From Sphingobacterium mizutaii (GTDB taxonomy: Bacteria > Bacteroidota > Bacteroidia > Sphingobacteriales > Sphingobacteriaceae): DNA of 64,000 bases. The translations under genes and the position numbers were made by a program. Location of the stretch: NCBI RefSeq assembly GCF_900187125.1, contig NZ_LT906468.1, positions 1,736,001-1,800,000 on the forward strand. Reading direction: 5' to 3'. Each line of letters starts with the position of its first letter. The first letter of the stretch is position 1. Under the pieces are notes generated by a model, which was not told where the DNA came from, did no database searches, and worked only from the letters and a program-made list of their open reading frames with translations. Shown here piece by piece: positions 1 to 8,106 of the stretch.

Positions 1-2163
1 GTTAGTATATTTGATGAAGGTAAGTATATCCCTTTGGAAGTAAAATCCGACCAAGAATTCCTAAAGCAATGGAAGAACGGTAATATTAAGTTCAAGTTGG
101 AAGGCAAGGTCCTAAAAGGTGATTTTGCTCTCGTCAGGATGCATACTGGAGTCGATAAGAATTGGCTATTGATCAAACATAAGGATGAATTCTCATGGGA
201 TAAACCTTTCGATTCTGAAAAATTGGTAAGTGAATCCATCAAAAAGGAAGGTAAGGACTTTAAGAAAAAATCAGATAAAACTGAAACCGTAAAAAAAAAG
301 CCCCTAGGGCTGGACGATAAAAGTATAAAGCCCATGCTTGCTAAATTAAGCCAAGCTATTCCTGATGGCAATGATTGGCTTTTTGAAAAGAAATTTGATG
401 GCTTCCGTTCACTCTATTTTTCCCAAAACGGCACGAAGAAATTGATATCCAGAAATGGCAATCTGCTGAGCAATAAATTTCCCAGTATCCTCAAAGACTT
501 GGAAGGCTTAACGAGAGATTGTATCCTCGATGGCGAGATCGTAATTGAAGATAAAAATGCTATTGCTCAATTCCAATATCTGCAGTCTGGTGAACCCATC
601 CCTAAAAACCTAAATATCTATTATTATGTGTTCGATATTCTTTATCTCGATAATAATGACCTGACAGCCTATTCTTTACTTGAAAGAAAGGAAATCCTGA
701 ATCTACTAATTAAAAAACATAAATTCCAACATATAAAATTGTCCGCTGAAATCAAATCTCCTCAAAAGGATTTATTGGATTATGCGAGGGAGCAAAAATG
801 GGAAGGTATTATCGCAAAAAGAAGAGATGATCCTTACGGGATGGGGCAGAGAAACGGAAGCTGGCTAAAAATTAAGATCCGCAATACACAGGAAGCCATT
901 ATCTGTGGATTTACCAAACCAGAAGGTTCACGATCTCATTTTGGAGCCATTGTTCTAGGGATAAAAACAGCAGGACAACTTAAATATATCGGTAATTGTG
1001 GAACGGGTTTTAATGAGGAATTATTGAAATCCTTAAATAAATTGTTCAAACCCTTAGTGACTGATGTTAAACCATTTCCAAAGACTGAGAAAATTGCCAA
1101 GGAGAAAGATGTCACTTGGTTAAGACCTGAACTGGTCTGTGATATATATTATTCAGAATGGACTAGGGACGAACATCTTCGGCACCCCGTTTTTAAAGGG
1201 ATTCGTGAAGATAAATCGGTTAATGAAACAACGAAGGAAGAACCAGAAAAGGAAGATAAGATTATGGATAAGGAACTGAAATTTGGAAAAAAAACACTCA
1301 AGTTAACCAACCTGGATAAGCTATATTGGCCAACAGAAAAAATTAGCAAAGGCGACCTTTTGGATTATTATGAAAAGATGGGCGATTATATCTTGCCTTA
1401 CCTGAAAGATAAGCCTATTTCCATGAATAGATTTCCAAATGGAATTGAAGCGCAAAGCTTCTTTCAAAAAGATGTCGATCCAGATAAGATTCCTGCTTGG
1501 CTCAAGACTACCGAAGTATTTTCTGAAAGTACCTCCAAAACCATTGATTATCTCATATGCAATGATTTACCTAGTTTACTTTATATTGTCAACCTTGGTT
1601 CCATCGAAATAAACCCCTGGCTATCGACTTATAAAAATCCCGAAAAACCTCAATATGCCGTGCTTGACTTGGATCCTAATGGGGCAGAATGGAATGATAC
1701 CATTGATGTGGCACTTACAGCAAAGGAGATCCTGGATAAAGGGGATATCCCTGCATTTATTAAAACATCCGGATCGAGTGGTCTACATATCTTTATGAAT
1801 GTTGCAGCAAAATATGATTACCAAGTAGTTCGTGATTTTGTTCAATTTATTGCAGAGTTGATCCATCAGGTTCATCCAGAAACGACGAGTCTGGTCCGAG
1901 ATCCAAAAAAACGAAAAGGATTGATTTATCTCGATTATCTACAGAACAAAGAAGGGCAGACCATTGTGGCGCCTTATTCGGTAAGACCAAAACCGAATGC
2001 CACGGTTAGTACACCCATCCTTTGGGAAGAGCTCAACTATGACCTTTCGATTCAAGATTTCCATATTTTCAATGTATATGGCCGAGTTACTACGATTGAC
2101 GATCCATGGCAGGAACTTCAATCGAGTAAGGTCGATATCAAGAAAGCCCTGTCTAAATTTTAA
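1..2163 (+). CDS. ligD: DNA ligase D, 5'-truncated by window edge
   Basis: This is the multifunctional NHEJ ligase that, with Ku, processes and seals double-strand breaks. The frame is open from base 1, so the N-terminus lies outside the window. The visible order is the tail of the 3'-phosphoesterase domain (ending near KNWLLIK), then the ATP-dependent ligase domain with the KFDGFR nucleotidyl-lysine motif (about residue 131 of the visible part), then a C-terminal primase/polymerase domain with the catalytic DLDP (DxD) and an SGSSGLHIF motif. PE-ligase-polymerase is the order I expect in Bacteroidota. The stop codon overlaps the convergent Ku stop inside the shared bases TTAA (2160-2163). Domain assignment is firm; the true start cannot be seen. 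Confidence 0.95.
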   Translation, partial: VSIFDEGKYIPLEVKSDQEFLKQWKNGNIKFKLEGKVLKGDFALVRMHTGVDKNWLLIKHKDEFSWDKPFDSEKLVSESIKKEGKDFKKKSDKTETVKKKPLGLDDKSIKPMLAKLSQAIPDGNDWLFEKKFDGFRSLYFSQNGTKKLISRNGNLLSNKFPSILKDLEGLTRDCILDGEIVIEDKNAIAQFQYLQSGEPIPKNLNIYYYVFDILYLDNNDLTAYSLLERKEILNLLIKKHKFQHIKLSAEIKSPQKDLLDYAREQKWEGIIAKRRDDPYGMGQRNGSWLKIKIRNTQEAIICGFTKPEGSRSHFGAIVLGIKTAGQLKYIGNCGTGFNEELLKSLNKLFKPLVTDVKPFPKTEKIAKEKDVTWLRPELVCDIYYSEWTRDEHLRHPVFKGIREDKSVNETTKEEPEKEDKIMDKELKFGKKTLKLTNLDKLYWPTEKISKGDLLDYYEKMGDYILPYLKDKPISMNRFPNGIEAQSFFQKDVDPDKIPAWLKTTEVFSESTSKTIDYLICNDLPSLLYIVNLGSIEINPWLSTYKNPEKPQYAVLDLDPNGAEWNDTIDVALTAKEILDKGDIPAFIKTSGSSGLHIFMNVAAKYDYQVVRDFVQFIAELIHQVHPETTSLVRDPKKRKGLIYLDYLQNKEGQTIVAPYSVRPKPNATVSTPILWEELNYDLSIQDFHIFNVYGRVTTIDDPWQELQSSKVDIKKALSKF

Positions 2164-2912
2164 GCTAAACTTGCTTTTAGTTTCTCCAAGAGATCGGTAG
2201 CTTTTGTGTTTTCCACGTTGATTTTTCGGATAGTCGCTCTCTTTCCTTTGCTTTTCTGATTGATGATTTTCATTAATTCCTTAGAATATTCATTTTTGAA
2301 AGCGGAAATATCAAACTCCTTGCTGTTCATTTTTATCAGTTGAAGTGCCATATCCATTTCCTGTTTGGAAATTTTGCTAGATGGAGTTTTTAGTTCATCC
2401 GTATCTCTGATTTCCTCCTCAAAACGAAGCTTGTTGAGCAAGAGAATGTTTTTATAGGGTTTTATGATCGCTAAGTTTTCCACACTCCGCATCACGAAAG
2501 TCCCTAATCCCGCCATTTTACTTTTTTCCAAAGCCTGTAATAATAATTGATAAGCTTTTTCCCCTGATTTTTGAGGCTCTAAATAATATGGAGTATCAAA
2601 ATAGATGCTATCGATTTCTTGGAGCTTCACAAAGGTTTGTAAGTTGATCATTTTGTTTTTTTCAGGCATGGCCTCTTCAAAATCGGCATCTTCCAAGATC
2701 ACATATTTATCTTTCAATAAATAGCCTTTCACAATATTGTCCCAATTAACTTCTTTCCCTGAATTTTCATTTACCCTTTTGTATTTGATATTAGCATGGT
2801 CCTTTCGGTCCAACATATCCAGGTCGAGGCTACTGCTTTGTGTTGCTGAGAAAATCTTGATCGGGATATTCACTAATCCAAAACCGATGGCTCCTGTCCA
2901 AATTGCTTTCAT
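2160..2912 (-). CDS. ku: Non-homologous end-joining protein Ku
   Basis: Prokaryotic Ku is a homodimeric ring that binds DNA ends and recruits LigD. I start it at the ATG at 2912, which gives 250 residues beginning MKAIWTGAIGFGLVNIPIKI, the canonical N-terminus of the family. The frame stays open upstream to 3041, but the extra 43 residues do not look like Ku. The C-terminus is Lys-rich (KGKRATIRKINVE), as is common in bacterial Ku. The gene is convergent with ligD and overlaps it by four bases, so the two are not co-transcribed although their products act together. Confidence 0.95.
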   Translation of the reverse strand: MKAIWTGAIGFGLVNIPIKIFSATQSSSLDLDMLDRKDHANIKYKRVNENSGKEVNWDNIVKGYLLKDKYVILEDADFEEAMPEKNKMINLQTFVKLQEIDSIYFDTPYYLEPQKSGEKAYQLLLQALEKSKMAGLGTFVMRSVENLAIIKPYKNILLLNKLRFEEEIRDTDELKTPSSKISKQEMDMALQLIKMNSKEFDISAFKNEYSKELMKIINQKSKGKRATIRKINVENTKATDLLEKLKASLA

Positions 2913-3114
2913 ATCATGTTTTATTTTATTAAACAATCTTTGTGAAATATAGTTCTGTGTAGTCCAAGGACAGAGCTTTTTAAGGGGGCTTTGTAGAAAA
3001 TATTGCTGTTCTAGGTGATCCCCGAGCGGTGCTAATGACATTAATTTAAGGATTTCTTGTGTCTATTGGTAGGGACGAAACATCTCGGAAAAATGCAAGC
3101 ATCCAAAATTAAAT

Positions 3115-3500
3115 ATATCATTTACTAAACCCCTAGCAGGGGTGAAATCTTTGTAGATCAATGATGGATAATAACGACCAACCCACAGTGTGGGTGAAAT
3201 ATTTTTCAACAAATCCTTTTTAATGGCATAAAACAAAAAAATTACCGGCATTAAACAATAAAAAATAGTTTCCTCATCTTACGATAGCGGAATGACAAAC
3301 TCCTCTAAATAAAATAAAAAAATAGATTCTTCGCTGCGCTCTGAATCCCTCTCTGGGACATTGTTAATTCTGAACGGTGAGTGAAGAATCTGTACGTAAA
3401 TGTCCACTAGATTTTGTCATCCTCTATCGAAGATAGAGGAACTGTACGCCAATGCAATCATGGTTTGTATGGCTCCGAAATCCTTCCTCCGTAGGATGCC
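3115..3500 (+). repeat. Dispersed structured repeat, copy A
   Basis: This is one of four copies in the window (B 14640-14990, C 46850-47230 inverted, D 50028-50445). Modules in order: two small hairpins with CCCC/GGGG or ACCCAC/GTGGGT stems, each followed by TGAAAT (3129-3143 and near 3182-3196); a conserved ATAGTTTCCTCATCTTACGA block (near 3265); an AGATTCTTC arm (3324-3332) pairing with GAAGAATCT (3383-3391); and a perfect 8-bp hairpin with loop GAA (3421-3439) whose stem differs from that of the other copies. It ends in a palindromic unit of the ATCCTTCC...AGGAT type. Boundaries are approximate. Confidence 0.75.
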
Positions 3501-3845
3501 TCCATTGTTGTACACGTGGTTTGAAGAAATATACCCAATACCTACATCCTTTGTATGGCTCCGATATCCTTCATTCTCAGGATGACCCCAGAGTTGTTAA
3601 CTTGGTTTGGAGGACCTGTACGCCAATGCAATCATGGTTTGTGTTCTTCTGAGATCCTTCCTGCGTCAGGATGAAGCCATTGTTGTACACGTGGTTTGAA
3701 GAAATATACCCCAATACCTCCATCCTTTATATGGCTCCTATATCCTTCCTGCGTAGGATGCCCCCATTGTTGTATACGTGATTTGAAGAAATATACCCAA
3801 TACCTCCATCCTTTGTATGGCTCCGAGATCCTTCCTGCGTACCAA
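3430..3845 (+). repeat. Tandem repeat, period about 87 bp
   Basis: The block CATTGTTGTACACGTG (once TATACGTG) occurs at 3503, 3678 and 3765, spacings of 175 and 87 bp. The 175-bp interval holds a diverged second unit type with GAGTTGTTAACTTGG and CTGTACGCCAATGCAATC. Units end in a palindromic ATCCTTCC-TGCGT-AGGATG motif. About four to five imperfect units are present. The second unit type recurs at 4228-4325 and 4645-4740. I see no coding constraint. Confidence 0.7.
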
Positions 3846-3958
3846 TGACGCCAAAAACTTTAACTTAATGATATTGCCCGATGGGGGTTTGGCAATGCAA
3901 ACATCCATTCTTCCGAAGGAAGACCTTTAGCCTCCGGCTCATTTCCAGTGGCGGAAAA

Positions 3959-4077
3959 ATGGATAGAATGCCGATGCCTGTGCGATGGGATTGGCCTTGG
4001 AATGCTTTCAATAGATCATCCCTTTTGATGGGGTGATCTATTGAAAGATATTCCCGACAACAAGGCATTCTATCCAT
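3959..4077. repeat. Nested inverted repeat (cruciform-like)
   Basis: Perfect 14-bp outer arms ATGGATAGAATGCC (3959-3972) and GGCATTCTATCCAT (4064-4077) enclose a perfect 14-bp inner hairpin, CTTTCAATAGATCA (4005-4018) and TGATCTATTGAAAG (4034-4047). A separate 6-bp hairpin TCTTCC-GAA-GGAAGA lies at 3909-3923. No T tract follows the structure, so a simple terminator is unlikely. Confidence 0.75.
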
Positions 4078-4126
4078 GTGCTGGAGCCCGTGCGAAAAGC
4101 CACCTTAAATGGGCCTAAGCCTTTTG

Positions 4127-4151
4127 GTTACTTTTGGGCTTCAAAAGTAAC
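4127..4151. repeat. 10-bp perfect hairpin
   Basis: GTTACTTTTG (4127-4136) pairs with CAAAAGTAAC (4142-4151) around a 5-base loop. No T tract follows, so it is more likely part of the local repeat mosaic than a terminator. Confidence 0.6.
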
Positions 4152-4186
4152 GAAGAATCTAAATTTTGTTTTTTGCCTTCCACTTT

Positions 4187-4303
4187 GCTGTCATCACCTT
4201 CCGATAAATTTAGCCCAAATTTTTACTTCTCAGGATGACCCCAGAGTTGTTAACTTGGTTTGGAGGAACTGTACGCCAATGCAATCTTGCTTTGTATGGC
4301 TCC
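4187..4303 (+). repeat. Direct repeat, first copy (second at 4604-4720)
   Basis: The stretch from GCTGTCATCACCTTCCG through CTGTACGCCAATGCAATC recurs nearly unchanged 417 bp downstream, starting at 4604. The nested palindrome at 4426-4540 lies between the copies. Recombination between them would delete the intervening 417 bp. Confidence 0.75.
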
Positions 4304-4425
4304 TAGATCCTTCCTGCGTACCATGATGACACGTTTGTTAAATCTGTGTTTCTAGGTATTTAGCCCCCATATTTATTTTCCTGATTTATTTCTCTTTTGG
4401 CGAACCACTGCCCTGGAAGGGCAGA

Positions 4426-4540
4426 ATTATTTTAGCAATGGTATCGAACTATAAAGGGTTAATGCAAAAACGATGTTCGATTTATCGAACATCGTTTTTG
4501 CGCGACTTCCAGGCTAACGTGCCATGTCTGCTAAAATAAT
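4426..4540. repeat. Nested palindrome with an 18-bp perfect central hairpin
   Basis: Outer arms ATTATTTTAGCA (4426-4437) and TGCTAAAATAAT (4529-4540) are perfect 12-mers. In the centre, GCAAAAACGATGTTCGAT (4464-4481) is the exact reverse complement of 4484-4501, with two bases between. Smaller hairpins flank it at 4408-4424 (CTGCCC/GGGCAG) and 4543-4557 (AACCCC/GGGGTT). The plan (outer arms, central hairpin, about 115-119 bp) matches that of 3959-4077 although the sequence differs. GGCTAACGTGCCATGT inside it recurs near 50441. Confidence 0.75.
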
Positions 4541-4603
4541 GGAACCCCAATGGGGTTATATATTTAAAAAATAAAAGAGCTAATAGATTTTCATTGCCAA
4601 CAT

Positions 4604-4720
4604 GCTGTCATCACCTTCCGATAAATTTAGCCCAAATTTTTCCTTCTCAGGATGACCCCAGAGTTGTTAACTTGGTTTGGAGGAACTGTACGCCAATGCA
4701 ATCATGGTTTGTTTGGCTCG
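4604..4720 (+). repeat. Direct repeat, second copy (first at 4187-4303)
   Basis: Near-identical to 4187-4303 in the same orientation. It ends close to the 3' end of the SDR gene. Confidence 0.75.
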
Positions 4721-4759
4721 AGATCTTTTATTCCACAAAGTGACACTAAAGGCAACAAC

Positions 4760-5656
4760 CTAAATAGTCACTCTTCCTCCAGTTGCTGGTATGGTGGCCC
4801 CAGAAATATAGGACGCTGCATCCGAAGCAAGGAAAACATAGATTGGGGCAATTTCTGCCGGTTGTCCCGGCCTTCCCATTGGGGTGTTGCTTCCAAATTT
4901 TTCATGATCCGGAATGGTACTGGGAATCAAAGGGGTCCATATTGGTCCTGGTGCAACTGCATTCACGCGGATTCCTGTGTTTTCTTCCAGGAATTTTTGC
5001 GCTAAGCTGGAGGTGAAATTTTGGATTGCCGCCTTACTGGCTGCATAGGGCAATAGGGTGGGATTAGGATCATAGGCATTCACTGAAGTGGTATTGATAA
5101 TACTGCCGCCAGCGGGAATATACTTTTTAGCATATTTTACCAAATAAAACATTGCACTCAAATTTACTTCGAATGTTTTGTTCCATTCTTCTGCAGTGAT
5201 ATCCTCTATATCCTTATAGGTCATTTGATAAGCAGCATTGTTGATGAGGACATCAATCTTTTTAAATTCAGTGACAGCTAGCTCTATGAGTTTTTTACAG
5301 TTAAGTTCTTCACTTAAATCAGCTTTAAATAGGATGGCTTTTGAACCAGCCTGTTTTACCCATTCTGCGGTATCATAGGCATCTTCATTCTCAATATCAT
5401 CCTTATATGCGATCAGGATGTCTGCGCCTTCTCTAGCCATGGCTATAGCGATTGCTTTACCAATTCCAGAATCGCCACCGGTAATAATTACGGCTTTTCC
5501 CTTCATTATGCCATGTCCTACATAGCTATTTTCTCCATGGTCCGGTTGAGGGTCCATTAATTTTGTCTCTCCCGGTGGAGATTGAGGTTGCTTCTTGAAT
5601 GGTGGAGCTGGGTATTTCGTCTCTGGATTCTTTGATTCTTGTCCTTCTTTTTTCAT
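4760..5656 (-). CDS. SDR family NAD(P)-dependent oxidoreductase (YghA/GSP39 type)
   Basis: This 298-residue short-chain dehydrogenase has an N-terminal Pro-rich extension of about 50 residues, typical of the general-stress-protein-39/YghA group. The Rossmann motif TGGDSGIG is at 59-66, NNAA at 139-142, and the catalytic Ser191, Tyr204 and Lys208 (YAASK) are present. A C-terminal GATIPATGG matches the family ending. The substrate is not evident; relatives are annotated as glucose/ribitol-type dehydrogenases induced by stress. The ATG at 5656 is the only sensible start. It is divergent from the DUF421 gene across an 86-bp promoter region. Confidence 0.9.
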   Translation of the reverse strand: MKKEGQESKNPETKYPAPPFKKQPQSPPGETKLMDPQPDHGENSYVGHGIMKGKAVIITGGDSGIGKAIAIAMAREGADILIAYKDDIENEDAYDTAEWVKQAGSKAILFKADLSEELNCKKLIELAVTEFKKIDVLINNAAYQMTYKDIEDITAEEWNKTFEVNLSAMFYLVKYAKKYIPAGGSIINTTSVNAYDPNPTLLPYAASKAAIQNFTSSLAQKFLEENTGIRVNAVAPGPIWTPLIPSTIPDHEKFGSNTPMGRPGQPAEIAPIYVFLASDAASYISGATIPATGGRVTI

Positions 5657-5742
5657 TGCTGCTTATAATTAATGATCATCTTGTTTACAGGGATAGAACA
5701 ATTTGAATCCATAATCGTTCTGCTTAAAAAGAATTCGACATA

Positions 5743-6429
5743 ATGCAAGATAGTAGCTTATATAAGATTTTATTTGATGGAGCAAGCTCCCAATTATTGA
5801 TCGAAATAGTGATGCGGACATTGATCATGTTCCTGTTGATTTTGCTGATCCTGCGGATTTCGGGGAGAAGAGGTGTGCGGCAGCTAACTCTATTTGAAGT
5901 AGCTATTATTTTGGGTTTAGGCTCAGCAGCAGGTGACCCCATGTTTCAGGATGACCTCCCCATCTTACATGCCATATTGGTTTTCTTGACCGTGATCGTC
6001 CTATATAAGTTAATCACTTGGTTAGCTGCAAAATTCAGTTTTGTTAACAAAATTATGGAGGGTGATCCCTTTGTAGTGGTACGTGACGGTGTTTTTGCGG
6101 TCAATGAAGAAAATATTGGCAGTTTCTCTAAAATGGAATTCTTCACTGAATTGAGGAATCAGTCGATTGAACATTTAGGACAAGTCCGGACTGCCGTTTT
6201 GGAAACCGATGGTACCATGAGTCTTCTTCGTTTTAAAAATGAAGATGTAAAATTTGGATTACCTCTTTTCCCTGATGACTATAAAGAAATAGAACCTCTT
6301 GATGTCAGCCAAGGTCCTTATGCCTGTATGTACTGTGGCAAAATCATGGAAGTAGTGGATAAGAGCCTGAAGTGTCCAGTATGTCACAAAAATCGTTGGA
6401 CAAAGGCTATAAACACAGCATTCCATTAA
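5743..6429 (+). CDS. DUF421 (YetF/YcaP-like) membrane protein with C-terminal zinc ribbon
   Basis: The 228-residue protein has about three N-terminal membrane segments (roughly residues 18-40, 48-66 and 72-95), then the cytoplasmic DUF421 domain, including the conserved RISGRRGVRQLT loop after the first segment. Function of the family is poorly defined; Bacillus members are linked to spore or stress membrane functions. The C-terminal tail carries a CMYCGK...CPVCHK four-cysteine motif, a probable zinc ribbon that is extra to the basic domain. The stop codon directly abuts the convergent PAS-kinase stop, with no spacer. Confidence 0.85.
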   Translation: MQDSSLYKILFDGASSQLLIEIVMRTLIMFLLILLILRISGRRGVRQLTLFEVAIILGLGSAAGDPMFQDDLPILHAILVFLTVIVLYKLITWLAAKFSFVNKIMEGDPFVVVRDGVFAVNEENIGSFSKMEFFTELRNQSIEHLGQVRTAVLETDGTMSLLRFKNEDVKFGLPLFPDDYKEIEPLDVSQGPYACMYCGKIMEVVDKSLKCPVCHKNRWTKAINTAFH

Positions 6430-7521
6430 TTAATTGTCTGGAAAATAGAGCTTTACTTCTGTTCCTTTATTGACGATGCTTTGCACCTCTATTGTGCCCT
6501 GTAAGGTTTCCATTATCCGCTTTACGATAAATAGGCCAATCCCATTACCTTGGAAGTTCCCTGAATTGGAAGCTCGCTGCATATTGGAATAGATTTCATC
6601 AATTTCCTCCCTTGGGATTCCAATTCCATTATCCTTGAAATAATAGTTTACTCCATCATTAACCTGTTCACTGTGGATTTCTAAGGTTGGGTATTCCTGT
6701 TGCGAAGAATATTTTATGGCATTTCCAATGATATTGGAAAAAACCTGGTACAGGGAGCTTGGTTCAGCCATCACGGGAAGTAAATACCCTAATTTTACTT
6801 GGAGAGAAGGAACTTGATAGATTAATTTTGCTTCCTTGACCCAAATATTGATTTTCTCCGATAATGGCACCAGTTTCTTGCCGATTTTATAGGTTCTAGC
6901 TTCACTTAATAAGGAGGTTTTGTCGATGATTTGCGTAAGGCTGCTCAGTGCCTCGTCTATGACAAACAACCAATTCTTTAAATCGGGATTCTGCTTTACA
7001 TGATTATTCATGATGTTTTCAACCGCGATCCGGGCAATTGAAATTGGGTTTTTGGCGTCGTGAACTAAGGTATTGGTTATTAATTCGAGTTCATTGTTAT
7101 AATTGAGGTGCTGCTCGTGCGATTGTATGGTTTTTAAGGCAACGTGTTTCTCCGTTACATCGATAGAAGTATGCAATATGGCGTAAGTATTATGGTTTTC
7201 ATCCGTCAAGGCCTTATATTCAAAATCAAAAAACCTTTTGATCGGAACACCGTCCTTGAGGATATCAGCTTCTGTATCCGTAGCTCTATAGCTCTTACCT
7301 GTCTGCCATACAGTTTCTAGTAGGCCTGAAAAACCACTTTCTTTAAAGGATGGAAACACGTCACTAAATGGTTTGCCAATAATGTTCTTATCAGCACACC
7401 ACATTTTCAACATAGCCTCATTGACAAAAGCAATACGCAGATCCGGACTGTCGTAAATAGCAGTCGCTAAAGGTGAATAATTGAGGATTTCGTTTAAAAA
7501 TTTAAAATTTTCAGGCAGCAT
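6430..7521 (-). CDS. PAS-domain sensor histidine kinase
   Basis: Soluble kinase of about 363 residues. An N-terminal PAS domain (NYSPLATAIYDSP...) precedes a dimerisation region with the phospho-acceptor His in LVHDAKNPIS, then a HATPase with an N box (NIIGNAIKYSS), G1 box (DNGIGIP) and G2 box (GNGIGLFIVKRI), all intact. No transmembrane segment is seen, so it probably senses a cytoplasmic signal or redox state. I chose the ATG at 7521 (MLPENFKF); an in-frame ATG at 7551 would add ten unremarkable residues. No response regulator is adjacent, so its partner is elsewhere. Confidence 0.85.
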   Translation of the reverse strand: MLPENFKFLNEILNYSPLATAIYDSPDLRIAFVNEAMLKMWCADKNIIGKPFSDVFPSFKESGFSGLLETVWQTGKSYRATDTEADILKDGVPIKRFFDFEYKALTDENHNTYAILHTSIDVTEKHVALKTIQSHEQHLNYNNELELITNTLVHDAKNPISIARIAVENIMNNHVKQNPDLKNWLFVIDEALSSLTQIIDKTSLLSEARTYKIGKKLVPLSEKINIWVKEAKLIYQVPSLQVKLGYLLPVMAEPSSLYQVFSNIIGNAIKYSSQQEYPTLEIHSEQVNDGVNYYFKDNGIGIPREEIDEIYSNMQRASNSGNFQGNGIGLFIVKRIMETLQGTIEVQSIVNKGTEVKLYFPDN

Positions 7522-7676
7522 AAATTTATCACGTGTACAATTGTAAAACAATAAATTTATTGAATTTAAGGATATTCACAAGTCTAGCTTAAATGGGATA
7601 TTTGCGGTCTAACTCTGATATGTAAAAAGGCTAATGATATAATTTAAATCTATTTTTAAAAAAAATTTCCCAAAGG

Positions 7677-7708
7677 AAAACCCTCAAGCGGAGAGCAGGA
7701 GGGTTTTT
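7677..7708. terminator. Intrinsic terminator, possibly bidirectional
   Basis: AAAACCCTC and GAGGGTTTT form a 9-bp stem around a 13-base loop, followed by Ts on the plus strand. On the minus strand a longer T run follows about a dozen bases after the stem. It lies downstream of the minus-strand small gene at 7817-7921 and probably ends its transcript. Confidence 0.65.
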
Positions 7709-7816
7709 GGAAAATGAAGGTTTTATAAATAAACGATTACTGTATTCTTATTATTTGATGTTTGAAATATTAAAATAATTCAAAATCAATAGTTTATCAA
7801 TTGTTCAAATGTCTGT

Positions 7817-7921
7817 TTATTCGTTTTTGTTACGTCTTTTTGCTCGGATATTATATACGGCATAGCCCAATACTAATACACAGACCAGGATTAAAAAGAT
7901 TGTCAATAAACTTGAATCCAT
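7817..7921 (-). CDS. Small single-pass membrane peptide (34 aa)
   Basis: This frame encodes a 34-residue peptide beginning MDSSLLTIFLILVCVL, with one hydrophobic helix of about 20 residues (5-24) and a basic C-terminal tail (IRAKRRNKNE), the layout of a bacterial small membrane protein with a cytoplasmic tail. A good Shine-Dalgarno (GAAAGGA) lies about 7-8 bases before the ATG, stronger than at most genes here. A promoter-like AT region and paired direct repeats lie upstream and a terminator hairpin downstream. I do not recognise a family. The coding call rests on RBS, hydrophobic profile and flanking signals. Confidence 0.6.
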   Translation of the reverse strand: MDSSLLTIFLILVCVLVLGYAVYNIRAKRRNKNE

Positions 7922-7980
7922 TATTTTTTCCTTTCAATTAAAATACAACTTTATATATGGATAAATGCTTAAATACCTAA

Positions 7981-8013
7981 AAAACCGTATTTTGCTCTTT
8001 AAAAACCGTATTT
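7981..8013 (-). promoter_or_regulatory. 21-bp-phased direct repeat, candidate operator
   Basis: AAAACCGTATTT occurs at 7981-7992 and again at 8002-8013, exactly 21 bp apart (two helical turns), 60-92 bp upstream of the small membrane-peptide gene. Read on the minus strand it is AAATACGGTTTT twice, as expected for a dimeric activator binding one face of the helix. Between it and the gene, TTAAATACCT (7969-7978) is shared with the region upstream of the 59-residue gene (9971-9980). Confidence 0.45.
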
Positions 8014-8106
8014 ATATTCTTTTTATACTTGTAAAATCAATACAGGCAGAAGAATTGAGTTTTCTGCTGCCTGTCAAAATATGGATATGGGTGTTTGAGT
8101 CTTTGT

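Larger units (their letters stand above)
2913..4759. other. Gene-free repeat-rich spacer (about 1.85 kb)
   Basis: No convincing gene is visible between Ku and the SDR gene. Short open frames exist on both strands, but they run through repeats and show no family motif. The spacer contains dispersed repeat copy A (about 3115-3500), a tandem array with a period near 87 bp (3430-3845), a nested inverted repeat (3959-4077), a hairpin (4127-4151), a pair of direct repeats of about 117 bp (4187 and 4604) and a second nested palindrome (4426-4540). Each is listed separately. Confidence 0.75.

Noticed and set aside
3430..3845. CRISPR array
   Set aside because: Unit of 87 bp with diverged repeats, no constant short repeat with unique spacers, and no cas genes.
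3400..4326. Several short open frames between Ku and the SDR gene
   Set aside because: They run through tandem and palindromic repeats, have no ribosome site and code for repeated peptides that mirror the DNA repeats.
4652..5016. Plus-strand open frames opposite the SDR C-terminus
   Set aside because: Antisense to a well-supported SDR gene and overlapping a direct repeat.
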